64,000 nt of DNA from Oncomelania hupensis (lineage: Eukaryota; Mollusca; Gastropoda; Littorinimorpha; Pomatiopsidae), in the NCBI GenBank assembly GCA_036898135.1, contig CM072521.1:66343983-66407982 (forward strand). Direction: 5' to 3'. This document shows, one piece after another, positions 34,092-43,235 of the stretch. The translations under genes were made by a program, and so were the position numbers. Position 1 is the first letter of the stretch. Each line of letters opens with the position of its first letter. The notes beneath the pieces were generated by a model. The model worked only from the letters and a program-made list of their open reading frames with translations, made no database searches and was not told the DNA's origin.

Positions 34092-34328
34092 GCTTGGTTG
34101 TTTCGCTTCTCTCGCAATATTCCACCGGAAGTATAATTATTGTTACCGTCCTTGGTAATGGGCGTGGGGGCGGGGGAGGGTTGAGGGGAGGAATTTAGTT
34201 AACGTTCTTGACACTGCCTCTTCTTGGCGGGATTTGTACTTTCGATTTTGCATTGGATTGGATCAGTGTCTGAAAATGATCGTTGGTTTAACGCCTTTCA
34301 CAACCTGGTGGAAGTAGACTTTCGTCTA
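34092..34328. promoter_or_regulatory. Bidirectional promoter region between MRPL18 and STN1
   Basis: 237 bp separate the two start codons. Seen: ETS/GABP-type ACCGGAAGT at 34124-34132, GGGCGTGG and GGGGCGGGG GC boxes at about 34160-34176, and an E2F-like TTGGCGGGA at 34224-34232. No TATA box. ETS plus GC boxes are common in promoters of nuclear genes for mitochondrial proteins (established). Shared regulation of the two genes is inference. Confidence 0.65.
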
Positions 34329-34482
34329 ATGGCTTTAATCGAAGCAGACAAAGGAGACAAAGGAAAACATGAAGCTGTGTTTTTCCCACCTCAGTTATGG
34401 GGCCTGGACTATTATTTCAACACATTCAACAAAGTGTACGTGTGTGACATTCTGAACATGAAGCCGTATCCAAGTTATCCAG
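34329..34482 (+). CDS. STN1: STN1 exon 1
   Basis: Starts MALIEADKGDKGKHEAVFF and ends MKPYPSYP in phase 1 before GTGAGA. Contains the conserved WGLD motif of the OB fold's first strand. Confidence 0.9.
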
Positions 34483-37233
34483 GTGAGATTTTCATACTGT
34501 TTATTTGAAAGTCTTAGTACTGAAGGTTATTTATTACGACAAGCATTGAACACAGAGTAATAATAGAAACATTTTACTTCTATTATTTTGTATTCACATG
34601 CATTATACTGTCCTATCCCGTAACTCGGAGGTCGTTAGAGTACCACAGATGATCGTTTAACCAGCGTTGGATCTGGATCTGGATCTGGATACTGCCGATG
34701 ATGTTGTTGGCAGAAAACACCACAGGAGCCATAGATGGCTATTAACGTGGTGGTGGTGTGTGCGCGCTAATTAATTTGATTAAAAAAAAAAATATGCTTC
34801 ATACTCATAGTTCTTTTTGTACTAACTTCATATTACCTATTTTAGTTATGATTTTATTTAATTATATTCTTAAAAGGGCTCCTCTTGTGGAAGCCTGGTG
34901 ATATGTATGTACAATTAAAAGTTTAAAATCACTGTTCTATTATGTTGACTCTATAAGATCTTGTCAGCATCCCTGTACCTCCCGATTGCAGAGGAGAAGG
35001 AGCTAGGTGAGGACAGGTTGATGATGTCATCGGGAAGGCTATTCCATTCCACTACTGTTTTTACGAAGAAGGAGTTTCTGTAGAGATCTGATGATGAGGG
35101 TGGTAAAGTAAAGCATGTGTTGTTGTTGTTTATCTGCCTCTCTATGATGTTCTGTGTGTCATATCCTTTAAAGGTGGTGGGGCGGATTTTCCGTTTGTTC
35201 TTGGCAGCAGTAAGGAAGGTGTTGGGAGGGAGAGCAGGAACTAGTCCTCTGGTTATCTTGTAGGGCATGGTCAGCCTGAGTTGTTGGCGCGGTTCTGCAA
35301 GTAGTGGGAGGTGGAGCTCGTGAAGCATCCTGCCAATGCATCCTGGGTCCCGGGATCTGTAGTCTCTCATAATGAACCGTGCAGCCTGGCGTTGGATGCG
35401 TTCCAGCTTGTCGATGTCTTGTTGGAGGTAAGGATCCCACACCACTGCGGCTTACTCGAGAGTGGATCTAACAAGTGCGATGTAGGCTAGGCGTCGGCAC
35501 TCTTGTGGACAGTTCCGGAGATTTCGGCGTAGGAAGCCCAGTGTGGATCCAGCTTTCTTGCAGGCGCTTGTGATGTGGTTACCCCATTTCAGGTCCGCAG
35601 AGATTTGGAATACGCAGGCGTCGCTGGTTAAACGAAAACATGCATTAGTTCAATTTTTTTAATGTGAAAATGAAACTGAAAATACTGAATATGTCAGTTG
35701 TCACCCTATATACACCATTTATATACTGTGGTTGTGATTTCAGGTGCCTTTGCCTATGGAAATCATCCTGTGTACAAGGTGGAAGTGGTGGGGGTGGTGG
35801 TGAGGAAGGATGAGAGAGCAAAGCTGTTTCTATATTCAGGTATGATGTCACTGATTTGGTCTTTATTGTTAAAAAACTTACATTTTCTGTCAAAGTCATC
35901 CTGCAGTCAAACCAAGAAGTTAGTTGAGTGCCCATATGTATAGTGCACCAGAAAGTTTAGGGTGTTCCACTTCTATATGTTTGATTGTATTTTTTTAAAT
36001 TTAAGGTATTTCATTTCCTACACAATGAGTATGGTTTTTAAAAAAAATCAGTGATTGATTGTGGAGTATGACAGGTGGACTTTATAGAAGAAGAAGAGGT
36101 AGAGTCAACTATAGATATCGAAGTTGCAAAAATGTTGATTTAGCATGGTTTTAGTGGTCATGTGTTGGAACTCTGTCTGTTGTAAAAGTTTTGTAATGAA
36201 TAAAAGCTATGCGTTTTACCTCTACTTGGATATTTTGTGTTTTTATTCTTTTTACATTCATGCTTAACTTGGGAGTAATCCATTGCAACAATGATCTGAA
36301 TTCTAACTTTGTTAGTTCAGTGATGGAGATCACGTACAATCGTACGTGTTTCACGTACTGAGTTGGGAAATCACGTAACGAAAATGTAATGAAAGGGTAT
36401 AAACACGCACAACGTCAGTGCCAAAGGGGTATGAAAACGTAAAGCTAAGTTGCTGGGAGGTATCATCAAGTACAACTATTTCGGTCGTGCGTACAGCTTT
36501 CGCTCGATTTGGATCGTGTGCCTGTGCGTCCTGCGCGACCGCCTACCACCCTCTCTCCCCCTCCTATTCATTCTGTCGCTTCCGAGAAACAGCCAATCAT
36601 ATGCACGATAATATTCAATATTTTTTCTCGACGCTTTTGATTGGCTATCTAAGACTGACAACAACCCAACATTAAACATGGCCGACAAGCAGCGATCTGA
36701 GGGGAAGCCGAAGAAAAGGAAAAATAAAGCAGACAAAACTAATTGCTAAAAAAAATTAAAACAAGATGAAGGAAAAGAAAAACACACTTTTTTGTCAGCC
36801 TTTTTCTTTGAGTGCTCGGTAAGAGAACAAAAAGGTGAGCCGCAACCGGGTCCGGCTGAAGAAACTCAAACTGATGAAAAGACTTCCCAGGAGAAATGGC
36901 TCCTGGAATTTCCGTGGCTAACACTGAAAGAAAATGGTTCTATGTTGTGCAAACAAAGTGTTTATTACGTATGTTGGTGTACCCCCTAAAAAACTGAAAG
37001 GGGGTATAAAACCCCCCTTATGTTTGAAATGAGGGTATGAAAACCCCCACATGTTTTGGTTAAGGGTATAAATACCCCTAGCTTAAAAACTTTCTCCATC
37101 ACTGTAGTTTCATTATTATTATTATTTTCTGCCTAGTGGACGATGGTACTGGTGTGATAAATTGCTGTTGCTGGAAACAAGCCTTTCCTTGTGCAGGTCG
37201 GTACCTTCCTCCCCCTTACACAAACCCCTTCTG

Positions 37234-37293
<60 letters not shown>

Positions 37294-40200
37294 CTCTAAT
37301 ATATATATTTATAATGCATATATCAAACCTCACATTGATTACGCATCAACACTTGGAAGCCTGAATTGTATTGTTATGAAAAAATTCAAATTTATTGTGA
37401 CGACGACATTATTCCTATTTTTGTTATCCTCATTTAGTTGAAAAAAAAATGTATTATGTATTTTGTAAAACAATGACTAGAACAAGAACTATAAGTTTTG
37501 AATGTAATATTTTTATTTTAAATGAAATGTCCAACATCATCTGCCACAATTGATGCATTCACATTCCATCTTTTGTCTACCATTCCTTCCTCCTCCATCG
37601 TGACCTCCCTTCTCTTCTAATGCAAGAGAGACTGACAGAGACAAAGATGTTTGTTGTAGTCTTTGCTGTAGTGTAAGAAAGATGATGCACTTGTAGACCT
37701 GTATACACAGTTCTTGCATGTTATGGTTGTCATTTTTAGTCTTTATATTATTTTATTGCATGTATGGACATGCCAAACACAAATTTTAAAAAAGATCAGA
37801 CAACAAAGTTGTATTGCAATGTATTGTGTGATGCACCTCACTTACATTTGAATGTGGTCAGCAGGAAGAGCAGGCAGCGATCAGTCACACCTCCCACACC
37901 TGTCCAGCAGTCTACAGTCACTCCTGACACAGCTTCAGGGAGAGAGAGAAAGTGGCTCAGTGGTCTATGAATTGGGGGACCTGGTTCAGATCCGAGGAAA
38001 GCTGAAAGTGTTCCGCAACATGATGGAAGTGGTGGCCTCAAATCATCGTACCCTTACGTTCAAATTCACCTTCAAATATTCATGTAGTTTAGCTTTAGTT
38101 TCGTTTTATTTTGATAACTTTTAAACCATATGATTGACTCATTTCTGCTTCCTCTTAGCTCATTAAAGGGGCACAGCATTGCAGTTGCTTAGCTATTAAC
38201 AAGACATCTGCCCAAAGTTTACTTCATTCATATCCTTTCCTATCCTAACCCTTAACTCGAAAGTCGTTAGGGCACCACAGATGATTGTAATAACCAGCGT
38301 ACTCCATCTTTCTCTGTCCTCAGCAGTCCTCATGGCTTTACTCAGTGTTAAGCCAGTCCATTCTCGAATGTTGTCTTCTCACCTCTTTTTTGTCTGACTC
38401 TTCTTCTGCCTTCTTGACCCGTGCCTTGCTGGATGGTCTTTGCAAGACGTGATGCTCTAGTGATATGGCCTTGCGATTGGAGTTTAAGTTTTTCCATCAC
38501 TGTGAGCAAGTCATTGTGTTGTCCAATATTTACGTAATGGAGTGACTGCAATTCATAATATTATGGAAATATTGTATTCCAAAGCAATTTTAAAGAGTGT
38601 TATACTCATGAATCCATTCCTGAAGTATCCATTTATTTTGTTTTATTTAGTTTTTTCGTTCATTTTGTAGAACCACTTCAGCCAGTTTTCTTTAACTAGT
38701 TTTAGGCAGGTTAGATAACCCAACAAGCCAGACCAACAGGATGCTAGAGTTACCCCACTTGTACCGCCATTGCTATGACAAGCCGTTTATCCCGCCTAAC
38801 AAAGTGCAGCAAGAATTAGCACGGATAAGGGGAGGCAACCCAATGCCCTCTCAGCAAAGACAGGTAACTGGCACTTTCAGTTGTGGTTTACCATTGTACA
38901 ATGTGTTTACTTGTAATTTTAGTGTTTCCCACAGATTTTTTTTCAGAGAGTCCTTGGGACTCTCTGGTGCAAAATTTCAAGAGTCCCCTTACAAAATTTG
39001 AGAGTCCCCTTACAATTCCTACATTTACCTTGATTTTGATTACCAACATCACGGACACACAAATATGCCTCAAAGTCAAACAAAGCTTAGTTTTCAATGC
39101 AACTTTATTGAAAATTATGAATAGCCATAAAACAAGCAACACAACAAAAGGAATACTGTTCTGATAAATGTTACAAAGGAATCCATCATTGACTAGAGGA
39201 ACCTTAAAATCACATAAAATGACCATAGAGCAAACATGAAATGGTCATACGACAATTTACACACATCAATCTGCATGTACTGACAAATTGTCTCTGTAAA
39301 AGCAGTTAGTGTTAGAAGGGACTAAGTCGATGACCAGAAGAAAAAAAAAAAGAGACAAAAAAATCTGTTCAACTGCGTGTTACAGACAAGATCATCATTG
39401 CCTAGTCTAGGGAGAACTGAAAATGATGATTCAACATTCAACGAGTGCATCGTCTTCCGCATTTCTGCGGGTTATCGTTTTCCGTAGCCATGACGTGTCG
39501 AGCGACATGTTTCAGCTTTTCAGAAGCAAACAAAAAGGCTGCGCATGCGTGTCAGTGGGTAGGGGAGATCACCGCGCTTACTCGGCTCGGGCGCACGATA
39601 GCTCAGAGGTGCCAGGATACATAACGGCAATTAAAAAAAAAAAACGTTACGTCCCTTGTGAAGCGCCAGTTTTTTTTCATGCGTCCTTTTTCAGTTTTTG
39701 TGCGTCTCTGACGCACACATGTGCGTTTTGGGAAACACTGATACTTGTTTGGTAATTATGGTATACTTGTCTTGTAATTATGGTATATATTTATTAATGT
39801 CATTGTGATTGCATATACGATATATATATACTTTTGTTGTATTTTTTATTGTAATTATATTAGGGAGGCGCAGTAGTGTAGTGATTTGGGCACACCTTAG
39901 CAAAGTTTGGTGTTAAGCAAAGTTGTTGGGGTTAATGCTTGGATGGGTGACCATGCTTGGAAGACAGCCACCAAACCACACAAAAGGATGGAAACAAGCG
40001 CACCACACACCCCAGTTCACCCAGCTGTGAATGGGTAGCTGGATCTGTTTAGAACCAGGGAAGGTACAGTAGCGATGGAGAGGAGATAAGCGCCACATTC
40101 ATAAAGCTGGCCTAGAGAAAAGAGAGGCCCAGACCACTTCCCTCGGTAACGACTGAAAGGTTACAGGGACACCTTTATCTAATTAGTAATAATACAAGAC

Positions 40201-40538
40201 ACTATCATAATACAGGATGCTATCACGTCCTTTTCCTTCAAGCAAACTCGATGTTACAGAAGACAGAAGAAAAATCATTTTTTTAATTTTTGACATTTAC
40301 ATTGATTGCTTCCCATGGCGTTATTGAACCAGAATTATAATATAAGCACAGCCTCATAATTTCATTAGATCTCATTAAATTCTGTTATAATTTTTATTTG
40401 TTATTTTCATTTTTGTAGAGTCTGCAGCAGCAAGTGAAGGCCAGGATACAGGAAGTGCTGGGAAAGAAAAAGCTGGCTGCGTTTTCTATCTCAGACCTGA
40501 TCCAACAACCAGACATTGCTAATATCGTCAAAGAATTG
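34329..40538 (+). CDS. STN1: STN1 (OBFC1), CST telomere-replication complex subunit, six exons seen
   Basis: Exons 34329-34482, 35744-35839, 37137-37196, 37862-38047, 38706-38863 and 40419-40538 join in frame to 258 codons. The OB-fold hallmarks are in order: LWGLDYYFNTFNKVYVCDIL (24-43), GNHPVYKVEVVGVVVRKDE (57-75), VDDGTGVINCCCWK (84-97), LGDLVQIRGKLKVFRN (142-157), then RMLELPHLYRHCYDKPF (177-193). Vertebrate STN1 has LLWGLDPVFLAFAKLYIRD, VDDSTGVINCICW and RMLELPTIYRKVYDQPF at the same places. CST (CTC1-STN1-TEN1) binds single-stranded DNA and guides C-strand fill-in by polymerase alpha (established). The C-terminal winged-helix half (about 110 more residues in human) is not found in frame behind exon 6; a short terminal exon is possible at 52274. 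The start Met fits the N-terminal length of relatives; upstream the frame stays open but has no ATG. Confidence 0.94.
34609..34667 (-). mobile_element. RTE-like LINE tail fragment
   Basis: About 59 bp from CTGTCCTATCCCGTAACTCG to ACCAGCGT, matching the extreme 3' end of the 43650-44991 element; then a short GGATCT repeat. In STN1 intron 1. Confidence 0.75.
34945..35640 (-). mobile_element. Non-LTR retrotransposon fragment (reverse transcriptase thumb/C terminus)
   Basis: The minus strand encodes WGNHITSACKKAGSTLGFLR, RNCPQECRRLAYIALVRS, then after one in-frame TAA at 35452-35455, VVWDPYLQQDIDKLERIQR and ending ..SAIGRYRDADKIL plus stop. The stop replaces what is normally a Tyr in the LEYA-VWDP motif, so it is a single point lesion. 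Different family from the other LINEs here. In STN1 intron 1. Confidence 0.88.
35744..35839 (+). CDS. STN1: STN1 exon 2 (OB-fold strand)
   Basis: 96 bp, phase 1 on both sides, between ATTTCAG and GTATGA. Encodes AFAYGNHPVYKVEVVGVVV then RKDERAKLFLYS. Confidence 0.92.
36318..37104 (+). mobile_element. hAT-like element, CAGTGATGGAGA ends, 5-bp duplication
   Basis: Ends CAGTGATGGAGA and inverted CAGTGATGGAGA; TAGTT flanks both sides (36313-36317 and 37105-37109). A plus frame opens MADKQRSEGKPKKRKNKA at 36678 and, after stops, reads EKWLLEFPWLTLKENGSMLC, the W..FPWL...M.C signature of TTF-type zinc fingers in hAT-related transposases. In STN1 intron 2. Confidence 0.82.
37137..37196 (+). CDS. 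STN1: STN1 exon 3 (VDDGTGVINC)
   Basis: 60 bp, phase 1 on both sides; acceptor TGCCTAG, donor GTCGGT. Encodes DDGTGVINCCCWKQAFPCA. A hAT-like element ends only 32 bp upstream, so its right end now supplies part of the sequence before the acceptor. Confidence 0.92.
37238..37289. repeat. (CT)n microsatellite in STN1 intron 3
   Basis: About 26 CT repeats, starting only 40 bp behind the exon-3 donor. Confidence 0.95.
37862..38047 (+). CDS. STN1: STN1 exon 4
   Basis: 186 bp, phase 1 on both sides. Includes SLQSLLTQLQGERESG, then VYELGDLVQIRGKLKVF and MMEVVASNH. A NAGNAG acceptor (CAG CAG at 37859-37864) allows a start at 37862 or 37865, differing by one codon. Donor GTACCC is weak. Confidence 0.85.
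38234..38530 (-). mobile_element. RTE-like LINE 3' fragment
   Basis: Minus-strand match to the end of the 43650-44991 element, from the TCCTATCCTAACCC tail to about 38530; several indels. In STN1 intron 4. Confidence 0.83.
38706..38863 (+). CDS. STN1: STN1 exon 5
   Basis: 158 bp, phase 1 to 0, acceptor AGTTTTAG, donor GTAACT. Encodes RMLELPHLYRHCYDKPF followed by IPPNKVQQELARIRGGN, the end of the OB domain and the start of the linker. Confidence 0.9.
38918..39742. mobile_element. Old DNA transposon with AGTGTTTCCCA ends
   Basis: TAGTGTTTCCCACA at the left and inverted CAGTGTTTCCCAAAA at the right. Possible imperfect 8-base duplication (TTACTTGT/ATACTTGT) with a four-base offset. No transposase frame recognised. 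In STN1 intron 5. Confidence 0.55.
39863..40196 (+). mobile_element. SINE with 5S rRNA-like head
   Basis: GGAGGCGCAGTAGTGTAGTG resembles a tRNA A box. It is followed at about 39912-39962 by GTTAAGCAAAGTTGTTGGGG and TGCTTGGATGGGTGACCATG, which closely follow the internal control region of 5S rRNA. The body contains CACCCAGCTGTGAATGGGTA, a core shared by many invertebrate SINEs, and the copy ends in an AAT-rich tail. In STN1 intron 5. Confidence 0.75.
40419..40538 (+). CDS. STN1: STN1 exon 6
   Basis: Exactly 40 codons in phase 0, acceptor TTTTGTAG, donor GTAGGA. Encodes SLQQQVKARIQEVLGKKKLA then FSISDLIQQPDIANIVKEL, a helical linker leading to the winged-helix region in relatives. Confidence 0.88.
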
Positions 40539-40545
40539 GTAGGAG

Positions 40546-42541
40546 TTTGAGTTTGTGTGTACATGCGTGTGCAGTGACATGTGTTTGTGAGTGCAGTGCC
40601 ATGTGCAGAGCTGTTCACTCCTCCGGTTTGACCGGATTTTCTCCGTTTTGACTGTAAAAATCCGCTTATCCGTTTTGAGAACAAAAACTTCGGTTTCAAA
40701 CGCAAGTGATGAAATTTTTCTTTAAAAATTTTTTCGGTAGTAAGACGCTCTTTCTTCCGTTTCGTAAGTTTTCCGTAATAAGACAAAAACTGGAATTTCC
40801 TGTACAAGTTTCGATTTCCGGCTCTCGCACTTTGTTTCGTGTGTGATCGAGCATTTGTGCATGTTTTCAAAGTGACCAGTCTGTTCGCGATGCCGAAAAG
40901 AAAAAACGCAGAAGATGGTGGACAAACACCACCCAAAAAGAAGATGGTTCATACGCAGAAGTTGAATGCTTCTTATTCAGAACTGCATAAGTGCTTAACG
41001 AGCTCCGAAAGGTCTGAAAACTATGCTTACTGCAAAATTTGCAAACTTGACTTCAGCGTTACGCACGGCGGTAGAAATTACATTGAAAGGCACGTGAACT
41101 GTGGTAGACACAAGCATTTGCAACAAGAGCAGGCTAACCAACGCACAATAAGCTCGTTTATTGCTAAAGCAATAAATAAGTGAATGCTTTTTCAAATTTA
41201 CTTTTTGGTGTGTTTTGTAGTAAATTTAACTGTCTTTTTGTTTTCTGTTTTCTCAATCTCTCAAAAAATGTATTCCAGTACTGTACTCCTGACAGATAGA
41301 TGAAACTCCTGACAGACAGTCTGCTTACTCCTGGCTGGCATTTGTAGGGGTGAACAGGTCTGCATGTGTCTGTATGTGTTTGTGTATACATGCGTGTGCA
41401 GTTCCATGTATCTGTGTGTGTTTACATGAGTGCGCAGAGCCATGTGTCTGTATGTGTGTGTGTACATGCATGTGCAGTGCCATGTGACTATATGTGTGGA
41501 CATGAGTGTGCAGTGCCATGTGTTTGTATGTGTGTGCAGTGCCAGGTGTCTATATGTGTGGACATGAGTGTGCAGTGCCATGTACCTGTATGTGTGTGCA
41601 GTGCCATGTGTCTATATGTGTGGACATGAGTGTGCGGTGCCATGTACCTGTATGTGTGTGCAGTGCCATGTGTCTATATGTATGGACATGAGTGTGCAGT
41701 GCCATGTGTCTATATGTGTGTGCAGTGCCATGTGTCTATATGTGTGGACATGAGTGTGCAGTGCCATGTGTTTGTATATGTGTGCAGTGCCATGTGTCTA
41801 TATGTGTGTGCAGTGCCATGTGTCTATATGTATGGACATGAGTGTGCAGTGCCATGTGTTTGTATATGTGTGCAGTGCCATGTGTCTATATGTGTGGACA
41901 TGAGTGTGCAGTGCCATGTACCTGTATGTGTGTGCAGTGCCATGTGTCTATATGTGTGGACATGAGTGTGCAGTGCCATGCACCTGTATGTGTGGACATG
42001 AGTGTGCAGTGCCATGCACCTGTATGTGTGTGCAGTGCCATGTGTCTATATGTGTGGACATGAGTGTGCAGTGCCATGTACCTGTATGTGTGTGCAGTGC
42101 CATGTGTCTATATGTGTGGACATGAGTGTGCAGTGCCATGTGTCTATATGTGTGGACATGAGTGTGCAGTGCCATGTGTTTGTATGTGTGTGCAGTGCCA
42201 TGTTTCTATATGTGTGGACATGAGTGTGCAGTGCCATGTACCTGTATGTGTGTGCAGTGCCATGTGTCTATATGTGTGGACATGAGTGTGCAGTGCCATG
42301 TACCTGTATGTGTGTGCAGTGCCATGTGTCTATATGTGTGGACATGAGTGTGCAGTGCCATGTGTTTGTATGCGCCTGCAGTGCCAGGTGTCTGTATGTG
42401 TGTGTGTACATGCGTGTGCAGTGCCATGTGTTTGTATGCGTATGTAGTGCCATATGTCTGTGTGTGTGTACATGAGTGTGCAGTGCAATGTTTGTGTGTG
42501 TGTACATGCATATGCAGTGCCATGTGTCAGTGTGTGTGTGT
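40546..42541. repeat. 62-bp minisatellite (36+26 bp dimer) behind STN1 exon 6, split by a transposon
   Basis: Alternating subunits based on GTGCAGTGCCATGTGTCTAT and GTGCAGTGCCATGTACCTGT with GTGTGGACATGAGT spacers; the dominant period is 62 bp. Left part 40546-40605, right part 41363-42541, separated by the element at 40606-41362. Confidence 0.9.
40606..41362 (+). mobile_element. hAT-like element with BED-type zinc-finger ORF, 6-bp duplication
   Basis: Ends CAGAGCTGTTCACTCCT and inverted CAGACCTGTTCACCCCT; CATGTG flanks both sides (40600-40605 and 41363-41368). Removing it restores the host minisatellite. An intact plus-strand frame 40890-41183 starts MPKRKNAEDGGQTPPKKK and contains YCKICKLDFSVTHGGRN..IERHVNCGRH, a C2-H-C/H zinc finger of BED/hAT type, ending SSFIAKAINK stop. 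The catalytic domain is missing: a non-autonomous element that still encodes a 97-residue finger protein. Confidence 0.83.
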
Positions 42542-43235
42542 GTCAATTTTATCGGTTTTTTTAACTTGCATGCATAGCAACGTAAGTCTATGTACTCACC
42601 AAAAATAAATAAATTTCCAGATGTTTGCAAATATATGCAAGATGAGTCTTTAATAGTCCAAATATGACATAGGAATAAAAATGTCAGTCAGTCCGTCTGC
42701 CTGTCCGCCATGCAAAAACTTTAAAGTGATTAAGTACTCAGAACCTATTTCAATTATCACAACCAAATTTACTAAGAAGGTGTATACCCATGAGACCTCA
42801 TAAATAATAAGTGAATGAAGGTCACAAAGTCAACAAATTTCCCTTTTTTCTATGTTAATAATATTGAACTTAGATATCAATGAGCCACACATACTATACA
42901 AATTTGGTCAATCTCACTCCAAGGTCAAGGTAACTGGAGCTGTCCAAAATTGGTTAGTATACTATAGGTACTTTGAAGTGACCTTGACCATAAACTATGA
43001 GAGATATTAAGTCCAAACATGTATTTAGAGATGATAGATTGATCTTTCATACATGTTCCGTTTTTGTGTTGATCTTAAAGGCAAAGGTCACTTTAGGCCT
43101 TGATAAACATGCTAAAAATAGGTCATTGTTCAGTGGAATGACTGTTTATTTAACCTATAGTATGCAACAACATTGGGTTAATTGATCAGACATGAGCATG
43201 AGAGATCACGTGAGGGTCAAGGTCATTTCAACGTC

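Noticed and set aside
34224..34328. Upstream extension of the STN1 frame beginning AGFVLSILHWIGS
   Set aside because: No ATG in frame; the stretch overlaps the promoter and the E2F-like site, and family length favours the ATG at 34329.
39910..39965. 5S rRNA gene candidate
   Set aside because: Only the internal promoter region matches; the 5' and 3' thirds of 5S rRNA are missing and a SINE body follows.
41366..42608. Repeated VCVCSAMCLYVWT-type and MALHTHVHTY-type frames
   Set aside because: Translations of the 62-bp minisatellite.
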